Source: Candidatus Poseidoniales archaeon
GTDB taxonomy: Archaea > Thermoplasmatota > Poseidoniia > Poseidoniales > Thalassarchaeaceae
Length of the DNA: 52,643 nucleotides
Direction of reading: 5' to 3'
NCBI GenBank assembly: GCA_003602515.1
Contig: QQSB01000042.1
Span: 1-52,643, forward strand
Made by a program: the position numbers and the translations under genes. Numbering within the stretch: position 1 is the stretch's first letter; each line of letters starts with the position of its first letter. This document shows positions 39,346 through 48,312 of the stretch, in pieces. The notes beneath the pieces are model-generated. The model did no database searches. It worked only from the letters and a program-made list of their open reading frames with translations, and was not told where the DNA came from.

Positions 39346-39972
39346 ATGGGGAGTTACATCCGCCCTTCTTCGTTCCACACTTTCGACCCGATCAGATTGT
39401 CCCTCGAATCCTTGATCGAACCCATTAACGAATCCATGACTGGGAATCATGAGAGGCTCCTGGACCTAGTCGGAGGATACAACGTGCTACCCGAATTGAA
39501 AGAAGGCGAGCCATCACCCATAGACAGGGCCACATCGCTATTCATCTCGGCACTAGATTGGCAAGATAGTGGCGAGGCGCCAAGGGCGTTAGACGGAGGC
39601 CATTCGAGAGAGCGTCTGGGCAGATTCCCCAGCAATGACGGGAATGCTATCGAATACCTGATTGAACACGCCATTGAGAGAAAGGGGAAGACCGACCTCC
39701 ATTCCCTTCTGGATAAACTAGGGAGGGGTTTGATTGATGGAAATGTTGGACAATCCGGATTCGGCGTGGGTTCTGGTGGTATCGAGCTACTGGGTTGGCT
39801 AGAAGTCTCTGATGTGATAGACCTGAGGAAGGAGATAGAGCGCGGAGGGTGGTCGGTCAAGTCGGAAGAGCCGCTAGATGGAGGGGTTCAGGATGCCTTC
39901 AGGCACCTGCTGGTGTTCCTGAGATCAGCCAGTAAAAGAGAACGCGGGATATTGATGAGGAGACATTCCTAA
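39346..39972 (+). CDS. Hypothetical protein
   Basis: Uninterrupted 208-aa ORF directly downstream of the giant surface protein gene; no family recognised. Confidence 0.65.
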   Translation: MGSYIRPSSFHTFDPIRLSLESLIEPINESMTGNHERLLDLVGGYNVLPELKEGEPSPIDRATSLFISALDWQDSGEAPRALDGGHSRERLGRFPSNDGNAIEYLIEHAIERKGKTDLHSLLDKLGRGLIDGNVGQSGFGVGSGGIELLGWLEVSDVIDLRKEIERGGWSVKSEEPLDGGVQDAFRHLLVFLRSASKRERGILMRRHS

Positions 39973-40680
39973 GCGCGAATTCTGATCTCGCTTAGTTTCT
40001 GATACAATGGCATGGCCTCATCCAGGACCTCCAAAAGATAAGGGCTCAACTCTCCTTCTCTGGGAGATGGCGCGGAGAATCCGGAAGAATCCCACACTGA
40101 ACCGTACCAAAATTTCGCCCAGACACCGTCGCAATCCCTTGGCCCGGGATCCCATGACAGCATCTTCTCGTCGAAATTGATTCCTACTAAATCACACAGT
40201 TCCCCCAGCATAGATCTAGGATTCTCCAAAATTTCCTTCGAATCCAGTATTGGGGGATTAAAGCCTGACCTTTCAGTCACGTGTTCCACGATTCTGATTT
40301 GCTGTGGCAGGCCGGTCGATCTCAGATCAATTGAGTCGGTTATCTTGGAAAGAGAAAGCAGTACCTCTCGAGGATCCCTGATTAGGAAGCAATTGGTTAG
40401 CCCGTCAACCCATGAGATGTCGGAATCATCCATCAAATGGTGGCACATGTGCTTCTGATACCAGATTGCTTTCCCCCTGGGTATTGGTCCGGTTAGTTGT
40501 GAGATTACTCGTCCAAGGTCGGACTCATGTTTCCCGATAACCACTTCTGCTCCGGGATGTTGTATCCCGGTGGAAATCAGAAAGTTCGCATATAGTGGCT
40601 CATCAGTAGCATGACAATCTGACCTATTGTCGAAGGAGTACATCATTGCCGTGGAGATGTTTCGTGGACCAGACCACATA
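39969..40680 (-). CDS. Sulfotransferase-like protein
   Basis: AMWSGPRNISTAMMYSFDNRSDCHATDEPLY (5'-PSB-like), CFLIRDPREVLLSLSK (3'-PB-like). The start is uncertain; the track ORF to 40802 overlaps the upstream gene. Confidence 0.78.
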
Positions 40681-40707
40681 GCTATTTTTACCTCGTCAGA
40701 CAAGGCA

Positions 40708-41604
40708 CTAACTCCTAACAAGTTCCTGATAGAGGTTCTGGAGGTGTTCGCAAATTGGCCCCCTATTACCATCTCCAACTGGACTTCCATCGAATGAAAC
40801 AACGGGAGTTAGTCCTGCAAAGGTTCCTGTTACGAAAGCCTCTTCCGCTGAATTCACATCTTCGAATGTGAAGTTTCTCTCTGAGTATGGTATTCCATTA
40901 CTGTTGCATAACTCCAACACCTTGCCCCTAGTGATCCCCTCCAGGCAATACTCTCCAGAAGATGTCCAGACCTCGCCGTCTTTCGCCATGAAGAAGTGTG
41001 TAGAGTTGCATGTAGATACGAAACCATGAGGATCCATCATCAGCCCCTCTTCCCCTCCTTTATCCGCTGCCTCGATACAGGCTGCAATGCAGTTATGCTT
41101 CGAGAGGCTGTTTATCCTTGGATCCTGAATCTCAGGTCCGCCCCTTCTTACTCCCACGGACACTAGTTTGATTCCCTCTACTGCCCTCCTTGGGTTTGCT
41201 TTCTTGTATTCTGGAATTATTACAATGGTTGGGGAGGATGAGATTACCCAAGGTGCTTGGTATGGAGTGGGCTTAAGGCCTCTAGAAATTATGAGTCGAA
41301 GATGCACCTGGTCATGCATCTGGTTGGCAGATATTACCCGATGGATTTCTTCCATAATTTGATTCCTTGACTTACCGGGATCCAGCGAAATCTGTGATGC
41401 ACCGCGAAATAGCCTATCCATGTGGTCTTCAATGAATACGAGTTTCCCCTCGTGTAGTCTAAATGACTCCCAGACTCCGTCGCCAAGTAGGAAACCAGCA
41501 TCGAAGACGGAAACCATAGCTTCGCTACGAGGGCATAGTTTTCCATTAACGGATATTAGAACCGTCTCGTTTCTGGGATCATCTTCGTACTCATGGGTTC
41601 CCAT
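40708..41604 (-). CDS. Class-IV PLP aminotransferase (branched-chain/D-amino-acid aminotransferase-like)
   Basis: VSVFDAGFLLGDGVWESFRLHEGKL, INSLSKHNCIAACIEA, GFVSTCNSTHFFMAKDGEVWT, CLEGITRGKVLELC, EEAFVTGTFAGLTPVVSFDG. Confidence 0.9.
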   Translation of the reverse strand: MGTHEYEDDPRNETVLISVNGKLCPRSEAMVSVFDAGFLLGDGVWESFRLHEGKLVFIEDHMDRLFRGASQISLDPGKSRNQIMEEIHRVISANQMHDQVHLRLIISRGLKPTPYQAPWVISSSPTIVIIPEYKKANPRRAVEGIKLVSVGVRRGGPEIQDPRINSLSKHNCIAACIEAADKGGEEGLMMDPHGFVSTCNSTHFFMAKDGEVWTSSGEYCLEGITRGKVLELCNSNGIPYSERNFTFEDVNSAEEAFVTGTFAGLTPVVSFDGSPVGDGNRGPICEHLQNLYQELVRS

Positions 41605-42515
41605 CAGAGTGCCTCTCCAGTAAGGCGCTGGAACATACTTGCGTATAGTTCAGCCGTACTTTCAATTATGGAATCTGGGAGTGCTGGTATTGCGGGTTCC
41701 TCGGTGTTTGACTGTCTGGCTTCGTAAAGAGAAGCATGATGGCCTGTTTCGATGTAGTGCTTCCTTACGGCTTCCTTCGATAGTTGGACTATCTCGCCGT
41801 CTTCGTATGCCTCTGCATCCCACCATCGATCCTCATCCAGAGTACCGAAGGAGTCGATTAGGATCGGTTCCCTCCCAGGTCCCAATGCAAATTCCTTCTT
41901 TCCATCAACGTGAATTAGTCCTCTCTTAGAGGTCTCTCGTTCTATTACTGCGTCCACATCGAGTACAATCTCAAGAATGGCATCCAATTCCTCTGGATCG
42001 AGGTTGGAAATCTCCAATGCCTCCTCTCTCCCGAGATTTCTATCGAACTTCTCGAATTTTGTGGATACCTCCAAGAATGGTTCTGGAAGCCTTGCACCCT
42101 CTTGGAGAGTCACCCCCTGTTCAAAACCGAAATCCTCTGGTTTTACCTCTCCCCTCTGGAATCTCCTCCAAGCGGTTCCCGCTAAGTAATGCCTGCATAT
42201 CACTTCCAAGGGGACGAAGAAGTTCTCAGCATCCTTGGGAATTGCTCCTGGCTCCTTGATTACATCAAAACGACGGGCTAGGACCCTGTCGGGAGCATTC
42301 ATCTCGATAACATGTGTCTGGCATATTCCTTCTTGCTCTACCAAACCGAACCAGTGGCAAGATGCCCTGTTGAGGGACTCTCCCTTTCTCGGTATAAGGC
42401 TCGGAATGACCTGATCGAAGACAGAAATCTGATCGGTATACCTGAATTCAATTATTTCAGGGTCGTCTGTACTCCAAACCTGTTTCACCTTTCCACTGTA
42501 CAATAATTCTCCCAT
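41604..42515 (-). CDS. purC: Phosphoribosylaminoimidazole-succinocarboxamide synthase
   Basis: LLYSGKVKQVWST, SVFDQVIPSLIPRKGESLNR, VICRHYLAGTAWRRF, PEPFLEVSTKFEKFDRNL, LIHVDGKKEFALG, ILIDSFGTLDEDRWWD. Confidence 0.95.
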   Translation of the reverse strand: MGELLYSGKVKQVWSTDDPEIIEFRYTDQISVFDQVIPSLIPRKGESLNRASCHWFGLVEQEGICQTHVIEMNAPDRVLARRFDVIKEPGAIPKDAENFFVPLEVICRHYLAGTAWRRFQRGEVKPEDFGFEQGVTLQEGARLPEPFLEVSTKFEKFDRNLGREEALEISNLDPEELDAILEIVLDVDAVIERETSKRGLIHVDGKKEFALGPGREPILIDSFGTLDEDRWWDAEAYEDGEIVQLSKEAVRKHYIETGHHASLYEARQSNTEEPAIPALPDSIIESTAELYASMFQRLTGEAL

Positions 42516-42630
42516 AGCCAGTATCGGAGAGAATGCGCACATCAATATTGCCCAACAGAACCTAGAGATTGGATAAAGGAAAATAGACGTCTAGACTAAA
42601 TCCTCAAGGCTTAACGAGCGTAGGGGAATC

Positions 42631-45015
42631 ATGTCATCGCAATCTTCCACTCATTCCGTCATTAGAGGTTCGAGGCATGCGGAGTTGATTGTAGTATTCG
42701 CCATTTTCGCCCTGTTTGTCTCGGCTGGAGGATCATCCGCACAGGAAGTCAGGAGTGGGTGGGAAGCAGTCGACAGCGGAATAGAAGGGGATCTGAACAC
42801 AGCAGAGGCGCTAGATGGGGAGATGTGGGCGTTCGGATCCGAAGGAGTCATGATTAGAAGCATTGACGAAGGAAAAACTTGGTCTGAATCGGGCATATCG
42901 ATCAATCATAATCTAACTTCCTCTGATGCGAGCTTCGGAGCAATAGCAGTAGCGGGAAATAGTGGGACCGTGTTGTTGATGAATGAGGGTCAATGGTTTG
43001 ATGTAAGCCATCCAGTAATCAATAGCGATTTCAAAGATATTGCACTTACTGGAAACAATAGTTTTGTTGTAATTTCAGAAAGTTCGATTATGACTTGCAT
43101 AGTTTCTGAAGGAGGGGGGACCGATTGGGAGTATGTTGATTCGAGTTTATCAGGAGGAGACTTGCATAGTATTTCTTTCCTAGACTCAGAAAATGGACTA
43201 ATTTCCGGTGAAAATGGAACTATTCTTGCATCTTCTGACGGAGGCAGTACTTGGGATTACAGAGATGCTCCCAGCGAGGTAACATCTTCCACAATTGTAG
43301 ACATAGAGTACCACAGTACCATCAGAGCATACGCAATCACTGATGAAGGCCACATTCTGAAGTCATCCAGGGAAGGGAATGTACCAGTAGGTTTTGTTTG
43401 GAGCGTAGTAGATATCGAAAGAGAGTACCCCCCTGGTGGGGGGGATGAGTTCGAAAATGGAGGTTTAGCCCTCGACTTCGATGTCTCGAGAATAGAGGTT
43501 CTAGGACAATTCAAGATCATGTTTTCAGGCTCGGGCGGTTATCTCTCAATTAGCCTCGATGGAGGAAATATAGTCTCTCAGCAGATGATTCCGGTTTCTA
43601 ATGAAACGGTTTTCAACAGTTTTGCAATGCAAGACGGTTTCAGAGGAGTTGTCGTAGGGGACGGAGGGGTGATACTTAGAACTGAGAATGCTGGATCCGA
43701 AGAGTTCGTTGGTTTCGAAGTAATTGACTTCAATGACTTCGGACAATTCGTGGATTATTCTAAGGAGCGTCTAATGGATGGTCTGGTCGCGACTGCTAAG
43801 ATTGTCGTCTTTGGCATAATGATGGGTTTCTCTCTGGGAATTATCCTCTCGATGCTGAAGACATCTCCGACCACCCTGAAGAATTTGGCACAGACTAATC
43901 GGTTCCAGATTATGGTGATGTTCGTTGTGGCTCCAATTTGGGTACTGTTTCAGATTCCCATCTCAGCGATTAAGGGCTCTGGTTTGGCTAAGAACTGGAA
44001 CCTGAATAACCCTCTGAATGGAATAATGGGTTACTGCAAGGAGAGGTCCCTCCAAATCGCAGCCAGTGAGCCGCTTAACGTCATAGCAATTCGGACTATT
44101 GGCCTGGTATTGCTTGCTTTCGGGTTGCACCGTATTTTCCTAAATCTTGATGACATTAGTGCTCTAAATCTGGATGGTTGGGAGCATATCTACTCGCCTA
44201 TAGGCGCCCCTAGCGCAGTGTTCTGGATTCTATTAGGAATCGGGATTGCAGTTCTCGGTTCCATCTTCTTATCCTGCAATGGAGACTTCTCGATAAGGGA
44301 AGTAAAGTTGGGGTGGACAAATATGTCACTGAACCCATGGGGAATCAGGCCACTGAATACAATCGCTACCGTGTATACTGATATTTTCAGGAATACCCCG
44401 CTTCTTGTCCAGTTCATGTTCATCCACTTTGGATTCGAGCTTGGAAGGAGGTTGCAAGACCCTGGGCTGATGCTATTCGACTTTGATTATCTAAATGGGA
44501 ACTCTAACTTCATCACCGATATTTTTGTTGTTTGGGAGACCAATCCAGAGTCTCTAGCCTATGGCAGACCTGTTGGGGGCATCCTAGAGGACAGAGCATA
44601 CATTAGTGCGATATTCGCACTCGGACTGAACTCAGGTGCCTACCAATGCGAGACAATCAGAGGCGCTATTGCAGCAATACCATCTGGCCAGATGGAAGCG
44701 GGAAGGAGCATTGGGTTGAACTACATGCAATCGATGAGGCTGGTAGTAATGCCTCAAGCAGTCAGGATCTGCATTCCGCCTTTAGGCAACGAGATGGTCA
44801 ACCTAGTCCTGAACTCTTCCTTGGCAATGATAATCGGTTATGCTGAGATAACGAGGCAGGGCAAACTGATCGTTGCGACTACATTCCAGGTTTTCTGGAC
44901 TTGGGGCATGGTTCTCATTTCCTACTTCCTAATTACATGGACTTTGGCCCTATTCCTCAGGTATCTCGAAGAAAGGACCAGGATACCGGGACTAGGGATC
45001 TCAGGGGGTGCTTGA
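42631..45015 (+). CDS. Predicted fusion: N-terminal secreted Ycf48/BNR-like beta-propeller plus C-terminal polar amino-acid ABC permease (HisM-type)
   Basis: Signal peptide/TM, BNR-like motifs (SIDEGKTWSE, SSDGGSTWDY); then LVATAKIVVFGIMMGFSLGIILSML and IYTDIFRNTPLLVQFMFIHFG-type HisM core, AYQCETIRGAIAAIPSGQMEAGRSIGLNYMQSMRLVVMPQAVRICIPPLGNEMVNLVLNSSLA EAA-loop. Confidence 0.88.
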   Translation: MSSQSSTHSVIRGSRHAELIVVFAIFALFVSAGGSSAQEVRSGWEAVDSGIEGDLNTAEALDGEMWAFGSEGVMIRSIDEGKTWSESGISINHNLTSSDASFGAIAVAGNSGTVLLMNEGQWFDVSHPVINSDFKDIALTGNNSFVVISESSIMTCIVSEGGGTDWEYVDSSLSGGDLHSISFLDSENGLISGENGTILASSDGGSTWDYRDAPSEVTSSTIVDIEYHSTIRAYAITDEGHILKSSREGNVPVGFVWSVVDIEREYPPGGGDEFENGGLALDFDVSRIEVLGQFKIMFSGSGGYLSISLDGGNIVSQQMIPVSNETVFNSFAMQDGFRGVVVGDGGVILRTENAGSEEFVGFEVIDFNDFGQFVDYSKERLMDGLVATAKIVVFGIMMGFSLGIILSMLKTSPTTLKNLAQTNRFQIMVMFVVAPIWVLFQIPISAIKGSGLAKNWNLNNPLNGIMGYCKERSLQIAASEPLNVIAIRTIGLVLLAFGLHRIFLNLDDISALNLDGWEHIYSPIGAPSAVFWILLGIGIAVLGSIFLSCNGDFSIREVKLGWTNMSLNPWGIRPLNTIATVYTDIFRNTPLLVQFMFIHFGFELGRRLQDPGLMLFDFDYLNGNSNFITDIFVVWETNPESLAYGRPVGGILEDRAYISAIFALGLNSGAYQCETIRGAIAAIPSGQMEAGRSIGLNYMQSMRLVVMPQAVRICIPPLGNEMVNLVLNSSLAMIIGYAEITRQGKLIVATTFQVFWTWGMVLISYFLITWTLALFLRYLEERTRIPGLGISGGA

Positions 45016-45753
45016 TTGTCGGAGATTATACTCAGTGTGGAAGACATGGAGAAGACATACGTAGGAGGGGTCCATGCAGTTAAGGGAGTCTCGTTCGAAG
45101 TTAGTGAGGGCGACTCTCTTGCTATTATTGGCTCCTCTGGGAGTGGCAAGTCGACTGTTCTGAGATGCATCAACCGTCTTATCGAGCCGACCAAGGGTAT
45201 TGTGAGGCTCAAGGGCGAGAAGATCAACACCCCTGCTGCTGATATCAACGAAGTACGTTCTAGAATCGGGATGGTCTTCCAATCCTTCGAGTTATTCTCT
45301 CACCTGAGGGTGATTGACAATGTCTCCCTAGGTCTGATTCACGTAAGGGGGATGGACAAGGAAGAGGCTCGTTCAGAGGCTCGTGAAGTACTGGATAGGG
45401 TAGACATGCTGGACAGAGTCGATGCCTATCCAGGAAACCTATCGGGAGGTCAGAAGCAGAGGGTTGCTATTGCCAGGGCACTTGCAATGAAGCCAGAGGT
45501 AATGCTATTCGATGAGCCCACCAGTGCACTTGACCCAGAACTAATTGGTTCCGTTCTAGAGACGATCCAGGGGCTGGCAGAAGAGGGGATGACGATGGTA
45601 GTTGTCACTCACGAAATCGGCTTTGCAAGGGATGTTGCAGACCGAGTGATATACATGGATGAGGGGCTTGTTGCCGAAGAGGGAGCCTCAACTATTATCG
45701 ACGATCCTAAGACTTCCAGGATGAGGGAGTTCCTCTCTAGCATCAATGACTGA
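45016..45753 (+). CDS. Polar amino-acid ABC transporter ATP-binding protein (GlnQ/HisP-like), TTG start
   Basis: [96 protein letters not shown]. Confidence 0.95.
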   Translation: MSEIILSVEDMEKTYVGGVHAVKGVSFEVSEGDSLAIIGSSGSGKSTVLRCINRLIEPTKGIVRLKGEKINTPAADINEVRSRIGMVFQSFELFSHLRVIDNVSLGLIHVRGMDKEEARSEAREVLDRVDMLDRVDAYPGNLSGGQKQRVAIARALAMKPEVMLFDEPTSALDPELIGSVLETIQGLAEEGMTMVVVTHEIGFARDVADRVIYMDEGLVAEEGASTIIDDPKTSRMREFLSSIND

Positions 45754-47007
45754 CTAACAGCTTGTGACCGATTCCCAGATATCGTTTGAGTTGCTCGTGC
45801 TGTACTCATAGTATGAGGTATCCGAAAGAGTGTTTGTTCCCTCATTCTGGCTAACTGTGATGGTGAATGAGTAGCACCCATAGTCACCTGCAGAGTCGAA
45901 TTCGTCCTTAGGCACGTACTTGCCGAAGTTTGCATCGAAGACCGAACCCCCCATTGCGAACTCTGATCCGTAGTCTCCCCAGAACCCGGATCCAGTTCCA
46001 AAAGAACCCCCGTTAGAGTCCCAAGTGGCAACGGTATTTGCAACTGTGATTGAAGGATAGTCAATCGCTACGTCGTTCCCCTCCATAAGAACGGCTTCAA
46101 CAGTGAAGTCGGCGAAAGGCATTCTTGCTGGATATTCCGCCCCAGTATCGAGACCTGACCAACCTGACATAACTACTCCTACTAGACAGTTCTGGGCATC
46201 TCCACTGCATCTGTCCGGATCCTCTTTCACAACGCCGCGGGCAATTCCATCGACACCTGTGATATCACGTGTAAGTGCGTCTGCTCCTGTCCATTGAGAG
46301 GATTCCCACTGAATCGTGCTGTAAGTCAGATCCCTAGTGTGCTCCTTTCCATCGACTGTCACCTTGAGAGTGTAAGGGGAGTTTGGGAGGGCGTTTGAAG
46401 AGTAGAATTCGCTTACTTGGATAGTTATCTGCCCTTCTCCATCGCTGCTGTCGATAGTAACATTCGCTGTGGAGCTCCAGACCTGTGACCCTGCCTGCAA
46501 AACAACTAGCTCCGCCTCTAATTCTCTATCTGACATTGTAGTCTGTAGAATATTGACTGTTATCGTCTCGCCATCGTCACTGTATTCTATCTGGCCTACG
46601 GAAAGCTCGCCCTCCAAGAATATCCCGAGCACCATGGGCAGGAGTAGCATCAATAGATATGAAACTGCAACTACGGACGCAGATATCGCTCCTGTGCCAG
46701 AAACTGCCAGCCCTGTGTTTGTCACCAATCCAAGCCTCCACATGACCAATGCGAGCGAAGCAAGGAATACTATTGCCATTACCAAAGAAACTGATGTGAA
46801 AGGAACCATCAACTCATCCAAATTCATTGGCAGGTATACTAGGGTGGCACGGAAGATGAGGATAGGCAAAAGGCCTAGCAAGATCACTGACTTTACTGCA
46901 TCAACTGGTCCTGCTGCTTTTTCACGCTCCTCGTCAGGAATCACGGCAACAGGAGTTGGGCGGGGATTCTTCCCAGTGGCCTTCTCCAGTAAACCCCCTT
47001 CACTCAA
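45754..47007 (-). CDS. Hypothetical membrane protein with N-terminal TM helices and extracellular domain
   Basis: About four N-terminal hydrophobic segments (VILLGLLPILIFRATLVYL, VSLVMAIVFLASLALVMW, VVAVSYLLMLLLPMVLGIFL) then a soluble C-terminal region. Confidence 0.75.
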   Translation of the reverse strand: MSEGGLLEKATGKNPRPTPVAVIPDEEREKAAGPVDAVKSVILLGLLPILIFRATLVYLPMNLDELMVPFTSVSLVMAIVFLASLALVMWRLGLVTNTGLAVSGTGAISASVVAVSYLLMLLLPMVLGIFLEGELSVGQIEYSDDGETITVNILQTTMSDRELEAELVVLQAGSQVWSSTANVTIDSSDGEGQITIQVSEFYSSNALPNSPYTLKVTVDGKEHTRDLTYSTIQWESSQWTGADALTRDITGVDGIARGVVKEDPDRCSGDAQNCLVGVVMSGWSGLDTGAEYPARMPFADFTVEAVLMEGNDVAIDYPSITVANTVATWDSNGGSFGTGSGFWGDYGSEFAMGGSVFDANFGKYVPKDEFDSAGDYGCYSFTITVSQNEGTNTLSDTSYYEYSTSNSNDIWESVTSC

Positions 47008-47084
47008 AAAAGTACACCCCTAAACATTCTACGTTAGACGTGTAGTTATGAATCCGTTGCCTTATGGCTCTTGGGTGGAGGCTT

Positions 47085-48020
47085 CTAGAATATCCTGCTA
47101 TCTAGGGGGGTGACGTTTCCATCTTCATCGAATAGTCGTTCGTCATTAGTTTGGTTCCTTCCGATCGCCGCACCGGCAAGAGCGGCCATCATCGTTGTCC
47201 CAATTAGCTCGAACCCAGGCAGGTAGACTCCTCTGATGTATATGGTCATGACCTGGATCTGGTAATTCGGAACCCCTTCTGACCTAACAGAATACTCTGA
47301 GGTGGCCTTGAATTGAAGATTGAAGTACTTGTCAGTCCAACCTTGATTCTTCGGAGTACGCATCTGAACTCTGAACTTCTCTGGAGGAGCAAGTGAGTCG
47401 ATCTCCTGCGATATCAGTGGCAGGCTAAGTTGGAAACCCTCGTCGTTCAACTCGTCGTAGTTCTGAATCTCGACATTGAATTTGTCTCTTGCATTGCCAT
47501 CATTGTAAACGTCGAAGACAAGGGTGTAGTCGACTTTTGGCCTAAGTTGGATGAATGCTAACTCTGCACCGACCCTGAGTCTGCTAAACTGCTTGAATAC
47601 TGTCATCACCTTCGCCTCAGTTGGAGAGGTCGCTGCTGTCACTGGTGCTCCGTTCCATTGAGTGACGGTTGCTGTTATCGTGACAACCTGTTGCCCTTCT
47701 GGCTGTCTCAGATCGGCCCTGGCAGCAACTTGGAAGGAAGTGTCTCCCGGGGGGACGGTTGCAGAACCGGGGCCGGCTACAGAAATTATCCCCTGTTGGT
47801 AAGTCAGATCAACCTTCTCGGAGAAGGTTGTGGGATTTGTCAAGGTGCAGTAGATGATTGTAGACCTAAGTGCGCCGGGGTAAACCTCGATTGGAGCGGG
47901 TTGATCACAGGTAAGTGAGACGTCTGGGGATGTCTGTGCTTGTACTGCGGCTACACCCGAGCAGAGACTCATGAAATAGACAACCAGTATCATTAATGGA
48001 ACTCTAAACGATGCACTCAT
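47085..48020 (-). CDS. Secreted protein with Ig/CARDB-like domains and C-terminal PGF-like anchor
   Basis: Signal peptide MSASFRVPLMILVVYFMSLCSGVAAVQAQ; C-terminal YLPGFELIGTTMMAALAGAAIGRN; start set downstream of the track ORF start. Confidence 0.78.
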   Translation of the reverse strand: MSASFRVPLMILVVYFMSLCSGVAAVQAQTSPDVSLTCDQPAPIEVYPGALRSTIIYCTLTNPTTFSEKVDLTYQQGIISVAGPGSATVPPGDTSFQVAARADLRQPEGQQVVTITATVTQWNGAPVTAATSPTEAKVMTVFKQFSRLRVGAELAFIQLRPKVDYTLVFDVYNDGNARDKFNVEIQNYDELNDEGFQLSLPLISQEIDSLAPPEKFRVQMRTPKNQGWTDKYFNLQFKATSEYSVRSEGVPNYQIQVMTIYIRGVYLPGFELIGTTMMAALAGAAIGRNQTNDERLFDEDGNVTPLDSRIF

Positions 48021-48101
48021 CACTAAATCCTCTGATTGAACCGTATTTGAGGCTTCGCCCAAGTCGGACCCCAAATGTATCAATAATGCAGGTTGTGATT
48101 T

Positions 48102-48178
48102 TGGTGGACCCGACCGGATTTGAACCGATGACCACTCGGTTATGAGCCGAGCGCTCTAACCAACTGAGCTACGGGTCC
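48102..48178 (-). tRNA. tRNA with CAT anticodon (elongator Met or Ile2)
   Basis: Reverse strand GGACCCG TA GCTCAGTTGGTTAGAGC G CTCGG CTCATAA CCGAG TGGTC ATCGGTTCAAATCCGGT CGGGTCC A CCA; anticodon CAT. Identity elements resemble archaeal Ile2(CAU), but this was not verified. Confidence 0.95.
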
Positions 48179-48312
48179 CCGTAGCCATCGCCCATGAGTA
48201 TCGAAATGAACCTTATCTTGCCAGGGGTTGTCTCTAGTGTATCAGGTATCAATGGCTAAACCTAGTGTAATGGTTTATGCCTAGTCCCCTTTTCGGAAGT
48301 CTGAGTGAAACT

